Positions 1 through 8,871 of a stretch of DNA of 64,000 nucleotides are shown one piece after another. Each line of letters opens with the position of its first letter. The stretch's first letter is position 1. The stretch comes from Cyclobacteriaceae bacterium (GTDB lineage Bacteria; Bacteroidota; Bacteroidia; Cytophagales; Cyclobacteriaceae), in assembly GCA_019638275.1 (NCBI GenBank), contig JAHBUC010000003.1, forward strand, positions 1 through 64,000, in the 5' to 3' direction. The position numbers and the translations under genes were made by a program. The notes under the pieces were generated by a model. It was not told the origin of the DNA and did not search any database. It worked only from the letters and a program-made list of their open reading frames with translations.

Positions 1-518
1 TGGTTCAGGAACAGCGCCATATCCTCCCCCAGGATGCCCTGGCCTATACCCCTAAATCAGATACAGTTGAGCAGCCGTGGCTGAAGGATCACTTCTTTGG
101 TAAGTTCTTTCAGGACAGGGCCGAATTTTTTGTCATACAGAATTCTGCTTCAGAAATTTTTGGAACACCGGTTAAAACAATCGTTTTGTATTATCTGGAT
201 GAACAACATTGCCAATCGAAGTTCATCGTATCGGAAAATATTGCAGATAAGCTCATCGCACGTTATGGAACGTTCAGCCTGACTGCATTGGATGACCACA
301 ACCGCGAATTGGCAGAAAATGAAAACGTATTGATAGAAGAAAACGGAAGTAAAAAACTGAACCGGGCTTTTACACACGTTGAACTTTCGTGGAAATTAAG
401 CGACAAGGTTGTCCGCTTCCGGTTGAATGAACAACACAAAACCGAACCGTTTGTGTACACGGAACATATTCCTGAATATCAGAACCTGTATCGTTCTATG
501 GAGATGGCCAGTCTCTAA
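1..518 (+). CDS. C-terminal part of an unrecognised protein (5' end outside window)
   Basis: The reading frame is open from base 3 to the TAA at 516-518, giving about 171 residues with no stop, so the gene starts before the window. A TTG at 186 could serve as a start, but the open frame upstream has normal coding character, including a run around E-Q-P-W-L-K-D-H-F-F-G, so I treat it as a truncated gene. The visible part is hydrophilic with no membrane segment and no motif I recognise. Its stop overlaps by four bases the stop of the convergent symporter gene (515-518), leaving no room for a separate terminator. Function unknown. Confidence 0.6.
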   Translation, partial: VQEQRHILPQDALAYTPKSDTVEQPWLKDHFFGKFFQDRAEFFVIQNSASEIFGTPVKTIVLYYLDEQHCQSKFIVSENIADKLIARYGTFSLTALDDHNRELAENENVLIEENGSKKLNRAFTHVELSWKLSDKVVRFRLNEQHKTEPFVYTEHIPEYQNLYRSMEMASL

Positions 519-2203
519 GGTTTCGGTTTCAGGAATAGCTGAAGAACCAATCCGGTAACCATTACAATTACACACCCGATGATGTTGTACAGCAGGAATG
601 CGAGATCGGTAAAGAAATAACAATACAACACAACCAATTCAGCAAGAATAGCGGCCCAAAAAACAGCAGTGCCCTGAACGCGCTTCACATAAAAGGCAGT
701 TAGAAAGATGCCGAGAATAGTTCCATAAAAAAGTGAGCCTATAATATTCACAAACTGAATCAGGTTTTCAGCAAAACTGGCCAGCATAGCAAACACCATA
801 GCCAATAAAGCCCACATAATGGTAAATCCGCGCGATGCCTTCAAATAATGTTCCGGTGAGGCGTTGCGATTGATTGAACGTCTGTAAATATCAGAAGCCG
901 TTGTGGACGACAAGGCGCTTAGCTCGCCCGCCATGGATGACATGGCCGCTAAAAACATAACAGCCAGCAACAACCCGATAATCCCATTGGGAAAATTATT
1001 CAACACAAAGTTCAGGAAGATATAATCGCGATCTTGAGTCTTGGCTGATGGAATAGCCGCCTGGATAGTTTCCTTAACAGCATTACGAACGGATTTCTCC
1101 CTTTCTGTAATTTCCAAAACCTCACGTTTTGCATTGGCAATGCCCTCAACATTTTGTGTATGAATGGATTCCACAAGCTGATCTACAGCCGCCCGCTTTT
1201 CGGAATAAACCCTATTGTACTCCGAGTCAAGTTCACCGAGTGCAACTGCCTTTTCCGTTTGCATCGCGCGCTCTTTCAACACCTGATTATGAAATACAGG
1301 AGGTTGATGAAACAGGTAAAACACAAATACCAATACTCCGATGAACAGAATGATGAACTGCATCGGAATTTTCAACAAGCCATTGAACATTAACCCCAAC
1401 CTACTTTCGGTTATGGATTTACCGCCAAGATATCGGCCCACTTGAGATTGATCGGTGCCGAAATAAGAAAGAAATAAAAACGTACCGGCAATCAACCCCG
1501 ACCAGATGTTATACCGGTCATTAATGTTAAACTCTAATTCAACCAGGTTCAACTTTCCCAACTCACCTGCAATCTGTACGGTATCGGAAAACGAAATAGA
1601 ATCGGGTAACATGGTAAAGGCCAGAATTCCGGCCAAAATCATTCCGCCCATCACAACAGAAAGCTGCATGCGCTGCGTTAAGCTCACCGCCCGCGATCCG
1701 CCCGACACACTATAAACAATCACCATTACCCCGATGAGTAATGTGGTGGCGGTGATCGGCCAACCCAAAATGGTTGATAACACCAATGATGGCGCAAAGA
1801 TGGTAATGCCGGCAGATAGTCCGCGTAACAACAAAAACAACCCGGCTGTTAGCGACCGTGTTTTTAAGTCGAAGCGCGACTCCAGGTACTCGTAAGCGGT
1901 GAGAACATTGAGTCTGTAATAAATCGGAACGAAGGTTACCGAAATGATGATCATGGCCAGCGGCAAACCAAAGTAGAATTGCAGAAACCGCATACCATCT
2001 TCAATGGCCTGACCCGGTGTAGATAAAAAGGTAATGGCACTGGCCTGTGTTGCCATAATGGAGATTCCTATCATCCACCACTTGAGTGATCCGTCTCCCT
2101 TCAGGTAGCTTTCCATGGTTTTGTTACCACGGGTTTTCCATACTCCGTACGAAACGATTATCAGGATAACACCAAAGAGAACAATCCAATCAATCAGGCT
2201 CAT
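515..2203 (-). CDS. Sodium:solute symporter (SSS family)
   Basis: Predicted inner-membrane Na+-coupled symporter of 562 residues; the substrate cannot be read from sequence. The chain has many hydrophobic segments and SSS-like stretches (G-D-G-S-L-K-W-W-M near residue 37, A-T-Q-A-S-A-I-T-F-L-S near 51, and G-T-D-Q-S-Q-V-G-R-Y near 249). I start at the ATG ending at 2203 because its ATGA overlaps the stop of the small upstream gene, and the protein then begins with a hydrophobic helix; a longer frame to 2275 exists but would run through that small gene. Residues about 301-392 form a charged, Glu/Lys/Arg-rich and probably coiled-coil insertion between two membrane helices, making the protein longer than a typical SSS member. 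It is the last gene of the operon with the PIG-L deacetylase and may import a product of that enzyme (inference). Confidence 0.85.
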   Translation of the reverse strand: MSLIDWIVLFGVILIIVSYGVWKTRGNKTMESYLKGDGSLKWWMIGISIMATQASAITFLSTPGQAIEDGMRFLQFYFGLPLAMIIISVTFVPIYYRLNVLTAYEYLESRFDLKTRSLTAGLFLLLRGLSAGITIFAPSLVLSTILGWPITATTLLIGVMVIVYSVSGGSRAVSLTQRMQLSVVMGGMILAGILAFTMLPDSISFSDTVQIAGELGKLNLVELEFNINDRYNIWSGLIAGTFLFLSYFGTDQSQVGRYLGGKSITESRLGLMFNGLLKIPMQFIILFIGVLVFVFYLFHQPPVFHNQVLKERAMQTEKAVALGELDSEYNRVYSEKRAAVDQLVESIHTQNVEGIANAKREVLEITEREKSVRNAVKETIQAAIPSAKTQDRDYIFLNFVLNNFPNGIIGLLLAVMFLAAMSSMAGELSALSSTTASDIYRRSINRNASPEHYLKASRGFTIMWALLAMVFAMLASFAENLIQFVNIIGSLFYGTILGIFLTAFYVKRVQGTAVFWAAILAELVVLYCYFFTDLAFLLYNIIGCVIVMVTGLVLQLFLKPKP

Positions 2204-2337
2204 GAAAACGAAAGGGTTAACCAGAGATACAATATGATTTGAATCAGCAATGCACCGAGCAGCAAGGCATACCACCCCGACCAGTTTTTAAAAAGGGGCG
2301 GTTGCTCGTTCACCGAAGTTTCAGGTTTATGCTTCAC
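2200..2337 (-). CDS. Small single-helix membrane protein between deacetylase and symporter
   Basis: A 45-residue protein starting at a GTG (2335-2337). It has a polar N-terminus (M-K-H-K-P-E-T-S-V), a W-S-G-W-Y motif near residues 19-23, then one hydrophobic helix to about residue 43. Its GTG overlaps the TGA of the PIG-L gene (GTGA, 2334-2337), and its own TGA overlaps the ATG of the symporter (ATGA, 2200-2203). Two four-base overlaps in a row argue for real translation and coupling. Some SSS transporters are known to be encoded next to small membrane proteins; whether this is such a partner is inference. I do not recognise a named family. Confidence 0.65.
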   Translation of the reverse strand: MKHKPETSVNEQPPLFKNWSGWYALLLGALLIQIILYLWLTLSFS

Positions 2338-4850
2338 TTTTGTTTTGATTTCTTGATATTCTTTTTTGGGATAGCTCCTTGTAACGGTTGTTGTTTTCCA
2401 AGCGACACTAAATTAGCAAACAGTTTATAAGCGCCTGCCACACCCTCAGGCAACTCACGGAAAAACGATAACCCTGTGTACACATAATATCCATTCCCAT
2501 ATTTTGCTACCAACAGGCTTCCATCTTTAGGATCTTCATCCTTATCATTCATAGATAAGATGGCTTCAAACTCGTTTGTCCACGTGCTTGGAAAATACAA
2601 ACCACGCTCCTGCACCCAGTTTTCAAAATCACCTGAAGTGATCTTGTTCGGATAATTCAACACCGGATGATCGGGTTTCAAAAAACGAACTTCCGAGTTT
2701 TCATCCGTAACCCGATCACGTGAAAGTTTTAAGGCATAGGGCGTGAAAGTAGTTCCTAAATCAACCGTGGTGTTATACTGAACTACCAGGGTTCCGCCCT
2801 GCTTCACATACTCCAACAAGACCGGCATTAAAAAGCGAAGACGTTCATTGGTATTGATGGCGCGCACCCCCAGAACAACCGCATCCAGTCGTTTCAGGTT
2901 TTCACTGTTAACATCTCCGTTCTTCAATTCCACAACCTCATATCCCATGGTGCGTAACGCCACCGGTATATCATCGCCCGCACCTCGTATATAGCCAACC
3001 GTACTTCCTTCGCGTTTCAGGTTAATGCGAACAACCTTTGCTTCAGCTTTTGGTAATAAGGTTTGAATGGGAATGTGGTCGTAACTGATGGTTTGAAGCG
3101 ATTGATTGAATGTTTTATCGCCCACTGTAAACGAGGCCGAAAGTGTACCCGTAAGTTCTTCACTACCCGGATAAATTACGAAAGCCTGGGTCATTTCTTC
3201 TCCGCGACTGGATACCGTTAAGGAAGCTGCAGGTGGCTCGGTTCTCCAACCCGTTGGAACATCCAATGTAAGCGTTCCGGTAACCCCTTGGCTTACGGCC
3301 GATTTGATTTGAACCTGAATAGTCTTGGGATTTGCATCACTGAATACCAAAACCGGATCAGAAAGATTTATAAATACAGGCGGAACAATTTCAAACGGGC
3401 GTGTTTGTTCACCTTTTACAGGATCGGTCCACTTATACACGACAGGAACATTAACAGAAATCAATTCCTTATCCACCAATATTTCCACTGCCATGGTTAA
3501 TGCCGGGTCATTCTCCGGTTTTCCAATTAAGCGCTCATCCGGAACTTCAAACAATCCTATAGAATGGGGCTCCCGCAACCAGTACGGATCAGAATATTTT
3601 TTTCCAAGATTGATTTTCTTCTGAACACGAAAGGACACCGGTACATTATGCTGAAGCGAATGTTGCAAAACAGTATCCAACGTCACATCGTGGCAAACAA
3701 TTCTTTTCAGTGTTGCCGGAAATGCAGAGCGATTGATCAACTCATAATTCAGCACCACAGTTTCGCCAGGTGAACCATAAAAATGTCCAGCCGATACTTC
3801 TGCATAAAATCCAAGGCAGTGCTGAATCAACTGATCAGTTTCCCTTAGTTTACGTTCTCGCCAAATGCCAGGCTCAACTTGTTTAATTGCACTCCGAATC
3901 TGAATCAATACAGGAATACTCAGATGTGGCTTTTCCAAATCAAACTCACGAATTACCTTATCCACGAGCGGTTGGACTTTTTCGCCACCCTTTACGCGAC
4001 TCCATGTTGTATTTACTCCTTCAAAAATATCTTTTGCTGCATCGCCTCGAGTGAGCTCAAAAAATTCCTGCGCATCTCCGCGTCTTCCGGAAGAACCAAA
4101 GCCCTGACTTTTATGCTGCGTGCGACTGGTAGCTGCCATTTCAGAATACGATTCACCCAATAGCGTGTTATAGCCACCTACATTCAGCGCTGTTACACCC
4201 GGAGTATTTTCATTGATGGATTCATTCCACCAACGACCTGTGTTCACATACAAGCGCTTCGGTTGCCAGGCATTGAACGTTTTCAATTGATTTGGATACA
4301 CCGTTGACTTACCCGACACATCAAACGCTTCGATGGCCAGCATGGCTGATGCCGTATGATGACCATGACCGGCACGTTCATCGGGTGGAAAGCGGGTGAG
4401 GATTACATCCGGCTGGAATGAACGGTATACCCGAACCACATCCGAAAGAATTTCATCTTTATTCCAGATTTCAAATGTCTCTTCCGCAGACTTGGAAAAA
4501 CCAAAGTCGTTGGCGCGTGTAAAAAATTGCTCCCCTCCGTCAATCTTACGGGCTGTAATCAATTCCTGTGTTCGGATTAAGCCCAACAAATCGCGCATCT
4601 CCGGACCAATCAGGTTTTGCCCGCCATCGCCACGCGTCATTGAGAGGTATGCGGTAGCCGCCAATCGTTCGTTGGCCAGATAGGCAATTACACGGGTGTT
4701 CTCATCATCCGGATGAGCCGCTACGTACAAAGCAGATCCAAGAAAGTTTAGCTTCTTTAAGGCCAGTTTAATTTCAGCCGCACTGGGCTGATCGGACTGA
4801 CCGTGTGTGAAGAAGGATATGAACAGAAACAGGGGTACAAAACGAATCAT
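2334..4850 (-). CDS. Exported PIG-L (LmbE) family deacetylase, multidomain
   Basis: Predicted zinc-dependent de-N-acetylase, 838 residues from the ATG ending at 4850, chosen because it opens a clean signal peptide (M-I-R-F-V-P-L-F-L-F-I-S, Gln at 18); an in-frame ATG 30 bases upstream would add a polar extension. The metal motif A-H-P-D-D-E lies at residues 45-50 and a second His cluster G-H-G-H-H-T follows in the same domain (roughly residues 40-310). The middle looks like beta-sandwich sequence, and the last 200 residues look like a glutamine-amidotransferase-like flavodoxin fold (V-V-L-G-V-R-A-I-N...). It is probably periplasmic. It follows the 4972-5451 gene after about 120 bases and is translationally coupled to the small membrane gene and the symporter downstream, suggesting deacetylation of an N-acetyl sugar-type substrate followed by uptake (inference). 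Confidence 0.85.
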   Translation of the reverse strand: MIRFVPLFLFISFFTHGQSDQPSAAEIKLALKKLNFLGSALYVAAHPDDENTRVIAYLANERLAATAYLSMTRGDGGQNLIGPEMRDLLGLIRTQELITARKIDGGEQFFTRANDFGFSKSAEETFEIWNKDEILSDVVRVYRSFQPDVILTRFPPDERAGHGHHTASAMLAIEAFDVSGKSTVYPNQLKTFNAWQPKRLYVNTGRWWNESINENTPGVTALNVGGYNTLLGESYSEMAATSRTQHKSQGFGSSGRRGDAQEFFELTRGDAAKDIFEGVNTTWSRVKGGEKVQPLVDKVIREFDLEKPHLSIPVLIQIRSAIKQVEPGIWRERKLRETDQLIQHCLGFYAEVSAGHFYGSPGETVVLNYELINRSAFPATLKRIVCHDVTLDTVLQHSLQHNVPVSFRVQKKINLGKKYSDPYWLREPHSIGLFEVPDERLIGKPENDPALTMAVEILVDKELISVNVPVVYKWTDPVKGEQTRPFEIVPPVFINLSDPVLVFSDANPKTIQVQIKSAVSQGVTGTLTLDVPTGWRTEPPAASLTVSSRGEEMTQAFVIYPGSEELTGTLSASFTVGDKTFNQSLQTISYDHIPIQTLLPKAEAKVVRINLKREGSTVGYIRGAGDDIPVALRTMGYEVVELKNGDVNSENLKRLDAVVLGVRAINTNERLRFLMPVLLEYVKQGGTLVVQYNTTVDLGTTFTPYALKLSRDRVTDENSEVRFLKPDHPVLNYPNKITSGDFENWVQERGLYFPSTWTNEFEAILSMNDKDEDPKDGSLLVAKYGNGYYVYTGLSFFRELPEGVAGAYKLFANLVSLGKQQPLQGAIPKKNIKKSKQK

Positions 4851-4971
4851 GCAATGCCGGAATTTTGTGCTAATAAACATAAAAATTCAGGCAAGGTTAC
4901 GCAAAAAAAGCAGACTTACACGATGCAGGTGTATAACAGGCTAAGCGGTAAATGAACAGGGTTAATGATTG

Positions 4972-5451
4972 TTAAACTCTGCCCCGTTTCTGACCGTTGA
5001 TGAAGTAATCGCCATTTTCATCGATGGTGATAACGATGCGGCTTATCTCCTTTTTATCTTCAGAAAGAAAATACACAATGTGTTCGTAACCTGAAATTTT
5101 GTCTTTGGCATCATCGGTAAACCCAACATCCAGTTTGATTTCCTTACCAATCGTTAACTTCCGGTTACTGACAACAGACTTGCCATCCCGCATAATTTTC
5201 ATACGCACTTCATTGGCAGCAGCTTCTTTCACCAGTAAGTAAAGAGTCATGTGTGGAAGCTGATCTGTACTGGTACGTTTGAGATATTCAGCCCGGGTTT
5301 CATCCACCTTCACCGTACCCGGATCAGCCGCAGGGCGCTGCATAAACTTCATATCAAGCCGAACCGAAAATTCCTCACTCGATTTAAAGGGTACTTCCTG
5401 ATCAGGATAAACAAATACATACAGAACGACTAATATCAGTAGTATTGGCAT
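4972..5451 (-). CDS. Membrane-anchored protein of unknown function
   Basis: A 159-residue protein starting at the ATG ending at 5451. It opens with a hydrophobic stretch (M-P-I-L-L-I-L-V-V-L-Y-V-F-V-Y) that is likely a signal anchor, followed by a polar domain predicted outside the cytoplasm with many beta-type segments (M-T-L-Y-L-L-V-K, I-V-Y-F-L-S-E, I-V-I-T-I-D) and a terminal N-G-D-Y-F-I-N-G. A longer frame to 5514 would overlap the upstream ATPase gene and lacks character, so I reject it. It starts 10 bases after the HerA-like ATPase stop, so the two are probably co-transcribed. I recognise no family. Confidence 0.6.
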   Translation of the reverse strand: MPILLILVVLYVFVYPDQEVPFKSSEEFSVRLDMKFMQRPAADPGTVKVDETRAEYLKRTSTDQLPHMTLYLLVKEAAANEVRMKIMRDGKSVVSNRKLTIGKEIKLDVGFTDDAKDKISGYEHIVYFLSEDKKEISRIVITIDENGDYFINGQKRGRV

Positions 5452-5461
5452 AGTTATATGT

Positions 5462-7027
5462 TTAGAATAACCCTCTTCTTGACCTGCGGGTGGACGTTCC
5501 GAACAACACACCAAACACGCCCCTCACCAATTCCCGTCCGATCTGTTTGGCCATCGGTGAGCCCACCACCTGATCAAACGTAGATTTTTCCTTTCGCGTT
5601 GCCCGGCCACTTGAAGTTTGTCGGGGTGCGGTGGTTGTTCGGGGCTGCTTTACAGGCTCCTGTTGCTGTTGCTCGTACTCCTTCATGCGGGCCTCCAGCA
5701 ACTCATGCGCACTTTGCGGGTCAATCGGATCTTTGTATTTCCGGTACATATCGGAAGTATTCAATACCTGCTGATATTCTTGTTCAGATAAAGGGCCCAT
5801 CACCGAAGCCGGAGGCCCCAGATGCGTCACCACTGTTTCCGTAGGAATACCCTTTTCATTCAACACCGTAATGAACGCCTGCCCCGTGCCCAGTTGAGTA
5901 AACTGTTGTTCCATGTCATAAAAATCCGACCTCGGAAATGTTTTGATCGTTTCGCGTAACGCCTTAACATCATTTGGAGTAAATGCGCGTATTACGTGAT
6001 GTACGCGATTACCCAATTGCGATAACACATTCTGCGGAACATCCTGTGTTAATTGGGTACAGAAAAATATCCCTACGCCTTTCGAACGGATCAACCGGAT
6101 AACCTGATCGATCTGATCCAAAAAAGCTTTGGGCGCATCTTTGAAAAGCAAGTGTGCTTCATCCAAAAAGAAAACCAACTTCGGCTTATCCACATCACCC
6201 GCTTCGGGTAAGGTCTGATAAATTTCGGCCAACAAAGCCAGCATGAAGGTAGAAAACACAGCCGGTTGGTGTTGAACATCCGAAACATTCAACAAACTGA
6301 TCACACCCTTTCCATCCACTTTTTCAAACAAGTCTTCCACATCAAACGAACGCTCACCAAAAATGTGTTGAACACCTTGTTGTTCGAGCCCAACAATTTT
6401 ACGCAGGATTGTTCCCGCGCTTGAGCTACTTATTTTTCCATAGTCACTTTTAATTTCCTCTGCTCCCGGCCCTTCGGTGAGGTAGTTCAATACTTTCTTC
6501 AGATCATTGAAATCTACAATCGGCAAAGCCTTATCATCCGCATACTTGAAGAGCATGGTAAGTACGCCAGTTTGCGTGTCGTTGAGTTCGAGAATCTTGC
6601 TTAACAGAACAGGACCAAACTCTGTAACCGTGGCCCGCATTTGTGCCCCAAGTTTTCCGCTGAGTGAATAAATTTCTACCGGAAAAGCAGCAGGCTGATA
6701 CGAACTGCCGATGGCTGTTGCGCGCTCAATCAGCTTATCATTAGGTGTGGCCTCTTTTGCCATTCCGGAAATATCACCCTTCATATCGGGCATAAATACC
6801 GGCACACCAGCTGCCGAAAGCTGTTCCGCAATCAGTTGAAGTGTTCTGGTTTTACCTGAACCGGTTGCCCCGGTAACCAATCCGTGGCGGGTCATCATTT
6901 TCAGCGGTAGGTTTACCTGCGCTTCGGCTACAATTTCCTGCTGATAAATTCCAGCTCCCAGAAAGATGGAAGAACTGGTAAAGCCGTATGATTTTTTAAT
7001 GGCTTCAACAAACGCGTCACGACTCAT
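5462..7027 (-). CDS. HerA/FtsK-like ATPase of the DUF853 (YjgR) family
   Basis: Predicted cytoplasmic P-loop ATPase of 521 residues. Walker A is G-A-T-G-S-G-K-T at residues 53-60; Walker B is K-L-V-F-F-L-D-E-A-H near the middle; a sensor-like F-F-C-T-Q and an arginine-rich tail (T-R-R-S-R-R-G) complete the picture. The pattern G-L-V-T-G-A-T-G-S-G-K-T followed by D-M-K-G-D is that of DUF853/HerA-like helicase C-terminal proteins, whose cellular role is not settled. The ATG ending at 7027 gives the family N-terminus (S-R-D-A-F-V-E-A-I-K-K); a 33-base longer frame is less likely. First gene of the five-gene - strand operon. Confidence 0.85.
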   Translation of the reverse strand: MSRDAFVEAIKKSYGFTSSSIFLGAGIYQQEIVAEAQVNLPLKMMTRHGLVTGATGSGKTRTLQLIAEQLSAAGVPVFMPDMKGDISGMAKEATPNDKLIERATAIGSSYQPAAFPVEIYSLSGKLGAQMRATVTEFGPVLLSKILELNDTQTGVLTMLFKYADDKALPIVDFNDLKKVLNYLTEGPGAEEIKSDYGKISSSSAGTILRKIVGLEQQGVQHIFGERSFDVEDLFEKVDGKGVISLLNVSDVQHQPAVFSTFMLALLAEIYQTLPEAGDVDKPKLVFFLDEAHLLFKDAPKAFLDQIDQVIRLIRSKGVGIFFCTQLTQDVPQNVLSQLGNRVHHVIRAFTPNDVKALRETIKTFPRSDFYDMEQQFTQLGTGQAFITVLNEKGIPTETVVTHLGPPASVMGPLSEQEYQQVLNTSDMYRKYKDPIDPQSAHELLEARMKEYEQQQQEPVKQPRTTTAPRQTSSGRATRKEKSTFDQVVGSPMAKQIGRELVRGVFGVLFGTSTRRSRRGLF

Positions 7028-7149
7028 AAATACATCATCATTACAGCTACGAATATACAATTAATGATCAGCGTAAATAAACCGATCAAACAGTAATGAT
7101 AAATCAGGAAATCATCAGTCGTAACCCATTTCGTCCGTTGCAGATTCTT

Positions 7150-7165
7150 TGTGACTTAAGTTACA
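7150..7165. promoter_or_regulatory. CRP/FNR-family operator candidate
   Basis: TGTGACTTAAGTTACA is a 16-base palindrome with one mismatched pair. It fits the CRP consensus TGTGA-N6-TCACA at nine of ten arm positions. It lies in the divergent gap between the HerA-like ATPase (start 7027) and sulfide:quinone reductase (start 7270), about 105 bases before the latter. CRP/FNR-type regulators often control sulfur and redox genes; assignment to this operon is inference. Confidence 0.5.
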
Positions 7166-7215
7166 GAGCATCAGTACTATATGATTAAAATCACTGGCCC
7201 ACCTGAGTGCGGTCA

Positions 7216-7246
7216 TTACAGGGGTTAATAATCGGTTCTACTTTAG
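7216..7246 (+). promoter_or_regulatory. Possible promoter of the sulfur cassette
   Basis: TACTTTAG at 7239-7246 matches the Bacteroidota -7 element TAnnTTTG at all but one fixed position, with a weak TTA at 7216-7218, 20 bases upstream, in place of TTG. It ends 23 bases before the ATG at 7270. Confidence 0.3.
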
Positions 7247-7269
7247 GTTAACCAATCAGCAGAACCATT

Positions 7270-8508
7270 ATGAAAAGGATACTCATTCTCGGAGCCGGTA
7301 CAGCAGGCACTATGATGGCCAATAAACTGTACAAAAATCTGAACAAAGATTTATGGCGCATCACCATCATCGACAAAGATGAAGATCACTACTACCAACC
7401 CGGATTTCTTTTTATTCCATTCGGAATTTACAAACCCGAAGATGTAGTGAAACCTAAACGAAAGTTTATACCGGAAGGTGTAGACTTCAGAATAAATGAG
7501 GCTGCCAAAATAATGGTGGAAAGTAACCTGGTTATCATGCAAGACGGTAGCATGTTGCCATACGATGTATTGATTATTGCAACAGGCACCACTCCTGCAC
7601 CCGAAGAAACAGAAGGATTGAAAGGTGACTTATGGTACAAAGACATCTTTGACTTCTATACCTACGAAGGCGCAACGCAGCTCGCTAAAAGACTGGAAAC
7701 CTGGCAAGGTGGAAACCTGGTAATAAACCTGGCAGAAACCATTATAAAGTGTCCGGTAGCGCCATTGGAATTTACATTTTTAGCAGATGCTTATTTCACT
7801 GAAAAAGGCATGCGCGATAAAGTAAACATTACCTATGTTACTCCCCTGTCCGGTGCGTTTACAAAACCCAAAGCCACTGCACTGCTCAACAACCTCATGT
7901 CAGATAAAAATATCAAGGTTGTTCCGGATTTTTATCTGCAACGTGTAGATAATGATCGCAAAGTCTTGATTTCCTATGACGAACAGGAAGTTCCATTTGA
8001 TTTACTTGTGTCGATACCGGTAAACAAAGGTGATCAGGTTGTTGAAGCCAGCCACATGGGCGATGAAGACGGATTGAACTTTATCCCAACGGATAAACAT
8101 ACCCTCCAATCTAAAAACAATGAAAACATTTTTGTGATTGGCGATGCAACCAACCTGCCCACATCTAAAGCTGGTTCAGTAGCACACTTTGAAGCCGAGA
8201 TTTTATTGGAGAATATTTTAAGCTATATCAATGGCCAACCGTTGAAAGCAAAATTTGACGGACATGCCAACTGCTTCATCGAAACCGGCTATGGAAAAGG
8301 TACCCTGATTGACTTCAACTACGAAATAGAACCCCTACCCGGAAAATTTCCCTTTGCCGGCATCGGACCGATGGGATTGTTGAAAGTGAACCGCGCCAAC
8401 CATTTGGGCAAGCTTGCCTTTCGGTGGGTTTACTGGCACATGTTGTTAACCGGAAAGAAACTGCCGGTGAGCACGAACATGTCGATGGCGGGAAAAATAA
8501 CTGAATAA
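7270..8508 (+). CDS. Sulfide:quinone oxidoreductase family flavoprotein
   Basis: Predicted FAD enzyme, 412 residues, oxidising sulfide (as polysulfide/sulfane sulfur) and passing electrons to quinone at the inner membrane. The N-terminal Rossmann motif is G-A-G-T-A-G at residues 8-13, A-T-G-T-T-P lies near 104-109, and the second FAD motif G-D-A-T-N-L-P-T-S-K-A-G begins at 291. Two cysteines sit where SQR has its redox pair: Cys161 in I-K-C-P-V-A-P-L and Cys335 in N-C-F-I-E-T-G-Y-G-K-G. The third cysteine found in some SQR types (before Cys161) is absent. The C-terminal W-V-Y-W-H-M-L-L is a plausible membrane-contact helix. It leads a three-gene operon with a DsrC/TusE-like and a DsrE-like protein, which supports a sulfur role over a type II NADH dehydrogenase. 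Confidence 0.85.
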   Translation: MKRILILGAGTAGTMMANKLYKNLNKDLWRITIIDKDEDHYYQPGFLFIPFGIYKPEDVVKPKRKFIPEGVDFRINEAAKIMVESNLVIMQDGSMLPYDVLIIATGTTPAPEETEGLKGDLWYKDIFDFYTYEGATQLAKRLETWQGGNLVINLAETIIKCPVAPLEFTFLADAYFTEKGMRDKVNITYVTPLSGAFTKPKATALLNNLMSDKNIKVVPDFYLQRVDNDRKVLISYDEQEVPFDLLVSIPVNKGDQVVEASHMGDEDGLNFIPTDKHTLQSKNNENIFVIGDATNLPTSKAGSVAHFEAEILLENILSYINGQPLKAKFDGHANCFIETGYGKGTLIDFNYEIEPLPGKFPFAGIGPMGLLKVNRANHLGKLAFRWVYWHMLLTGKKLPVSTNMSMAGKITE

Positions 8509-8532
8509 CTATTAACCATTAAACCAATATTT

Positions 8533-8844
8533 ATGGAAACCTTAACACTAAATAGAACCGCGGTAGCTGTAAATGCAGAAGGCTACCTGACCGACATGAA
8601 TCAATGGACACCGGAGCTTGCCAAAGAAATGGCGGCTGAAGTAAACATTGAATTAACGCCAAAACACTTTGAGGTCCTGAACTGGCTTCGCGAAAAACAA
8701 AGAGAAGGCGTACAACTGAGTATTCGAAAGTTGGGCAACTCCGGTATTGTTGACATCAAAACATTCTATCAACTCTTTCCGGGAGGGCCGCTTAAAATTT
8801 CCAGCAAACTGGCAGGTATACCTAAACCCGCAAGCTGCGTGTAA
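8533..8844 (+). CDS. TusE/DsrC family sulfur carrier protein
   Basis: A 103-residue protein with the DsrC/TusE fold signature: G-Y-L-T-D...W-T-P-E-L-A, L-T-P-K-H-F-E-V-L-N-W-L-R, and the C-terminal arm A-G-I-P-K-P-A-S-C-V. The penultimate Cys102 (CysA of DsrC) is present, but the position 11 residues earlier, where sulfate-reducer and sulfur-oxidiser DsrC carry CysB, is Ser91. This single-cysteine form is typical of TusE-like sulfur relay proteins, which hold persulfide sulfur rather than form the DsrC trisulfide. It starts 24 bases after the SQR stop, so it probably accepts sulfane sulfur made by SQR (inference). No TusBCD or DsrAB is in the window. Confidence 0.85.
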   Translation: METLTLNRTAVAVNAEGYLTDMNQWTPELAKEMAAEVNIELTPKHFEVLNWLREKQREGVQLSIRKLGNSGIVDIKTFYQLFPGGPLKISSKLAGIPKPASCV

Positions 8845-8871
8845 CCTTAACAATCCTTAAACAAATTCTAT

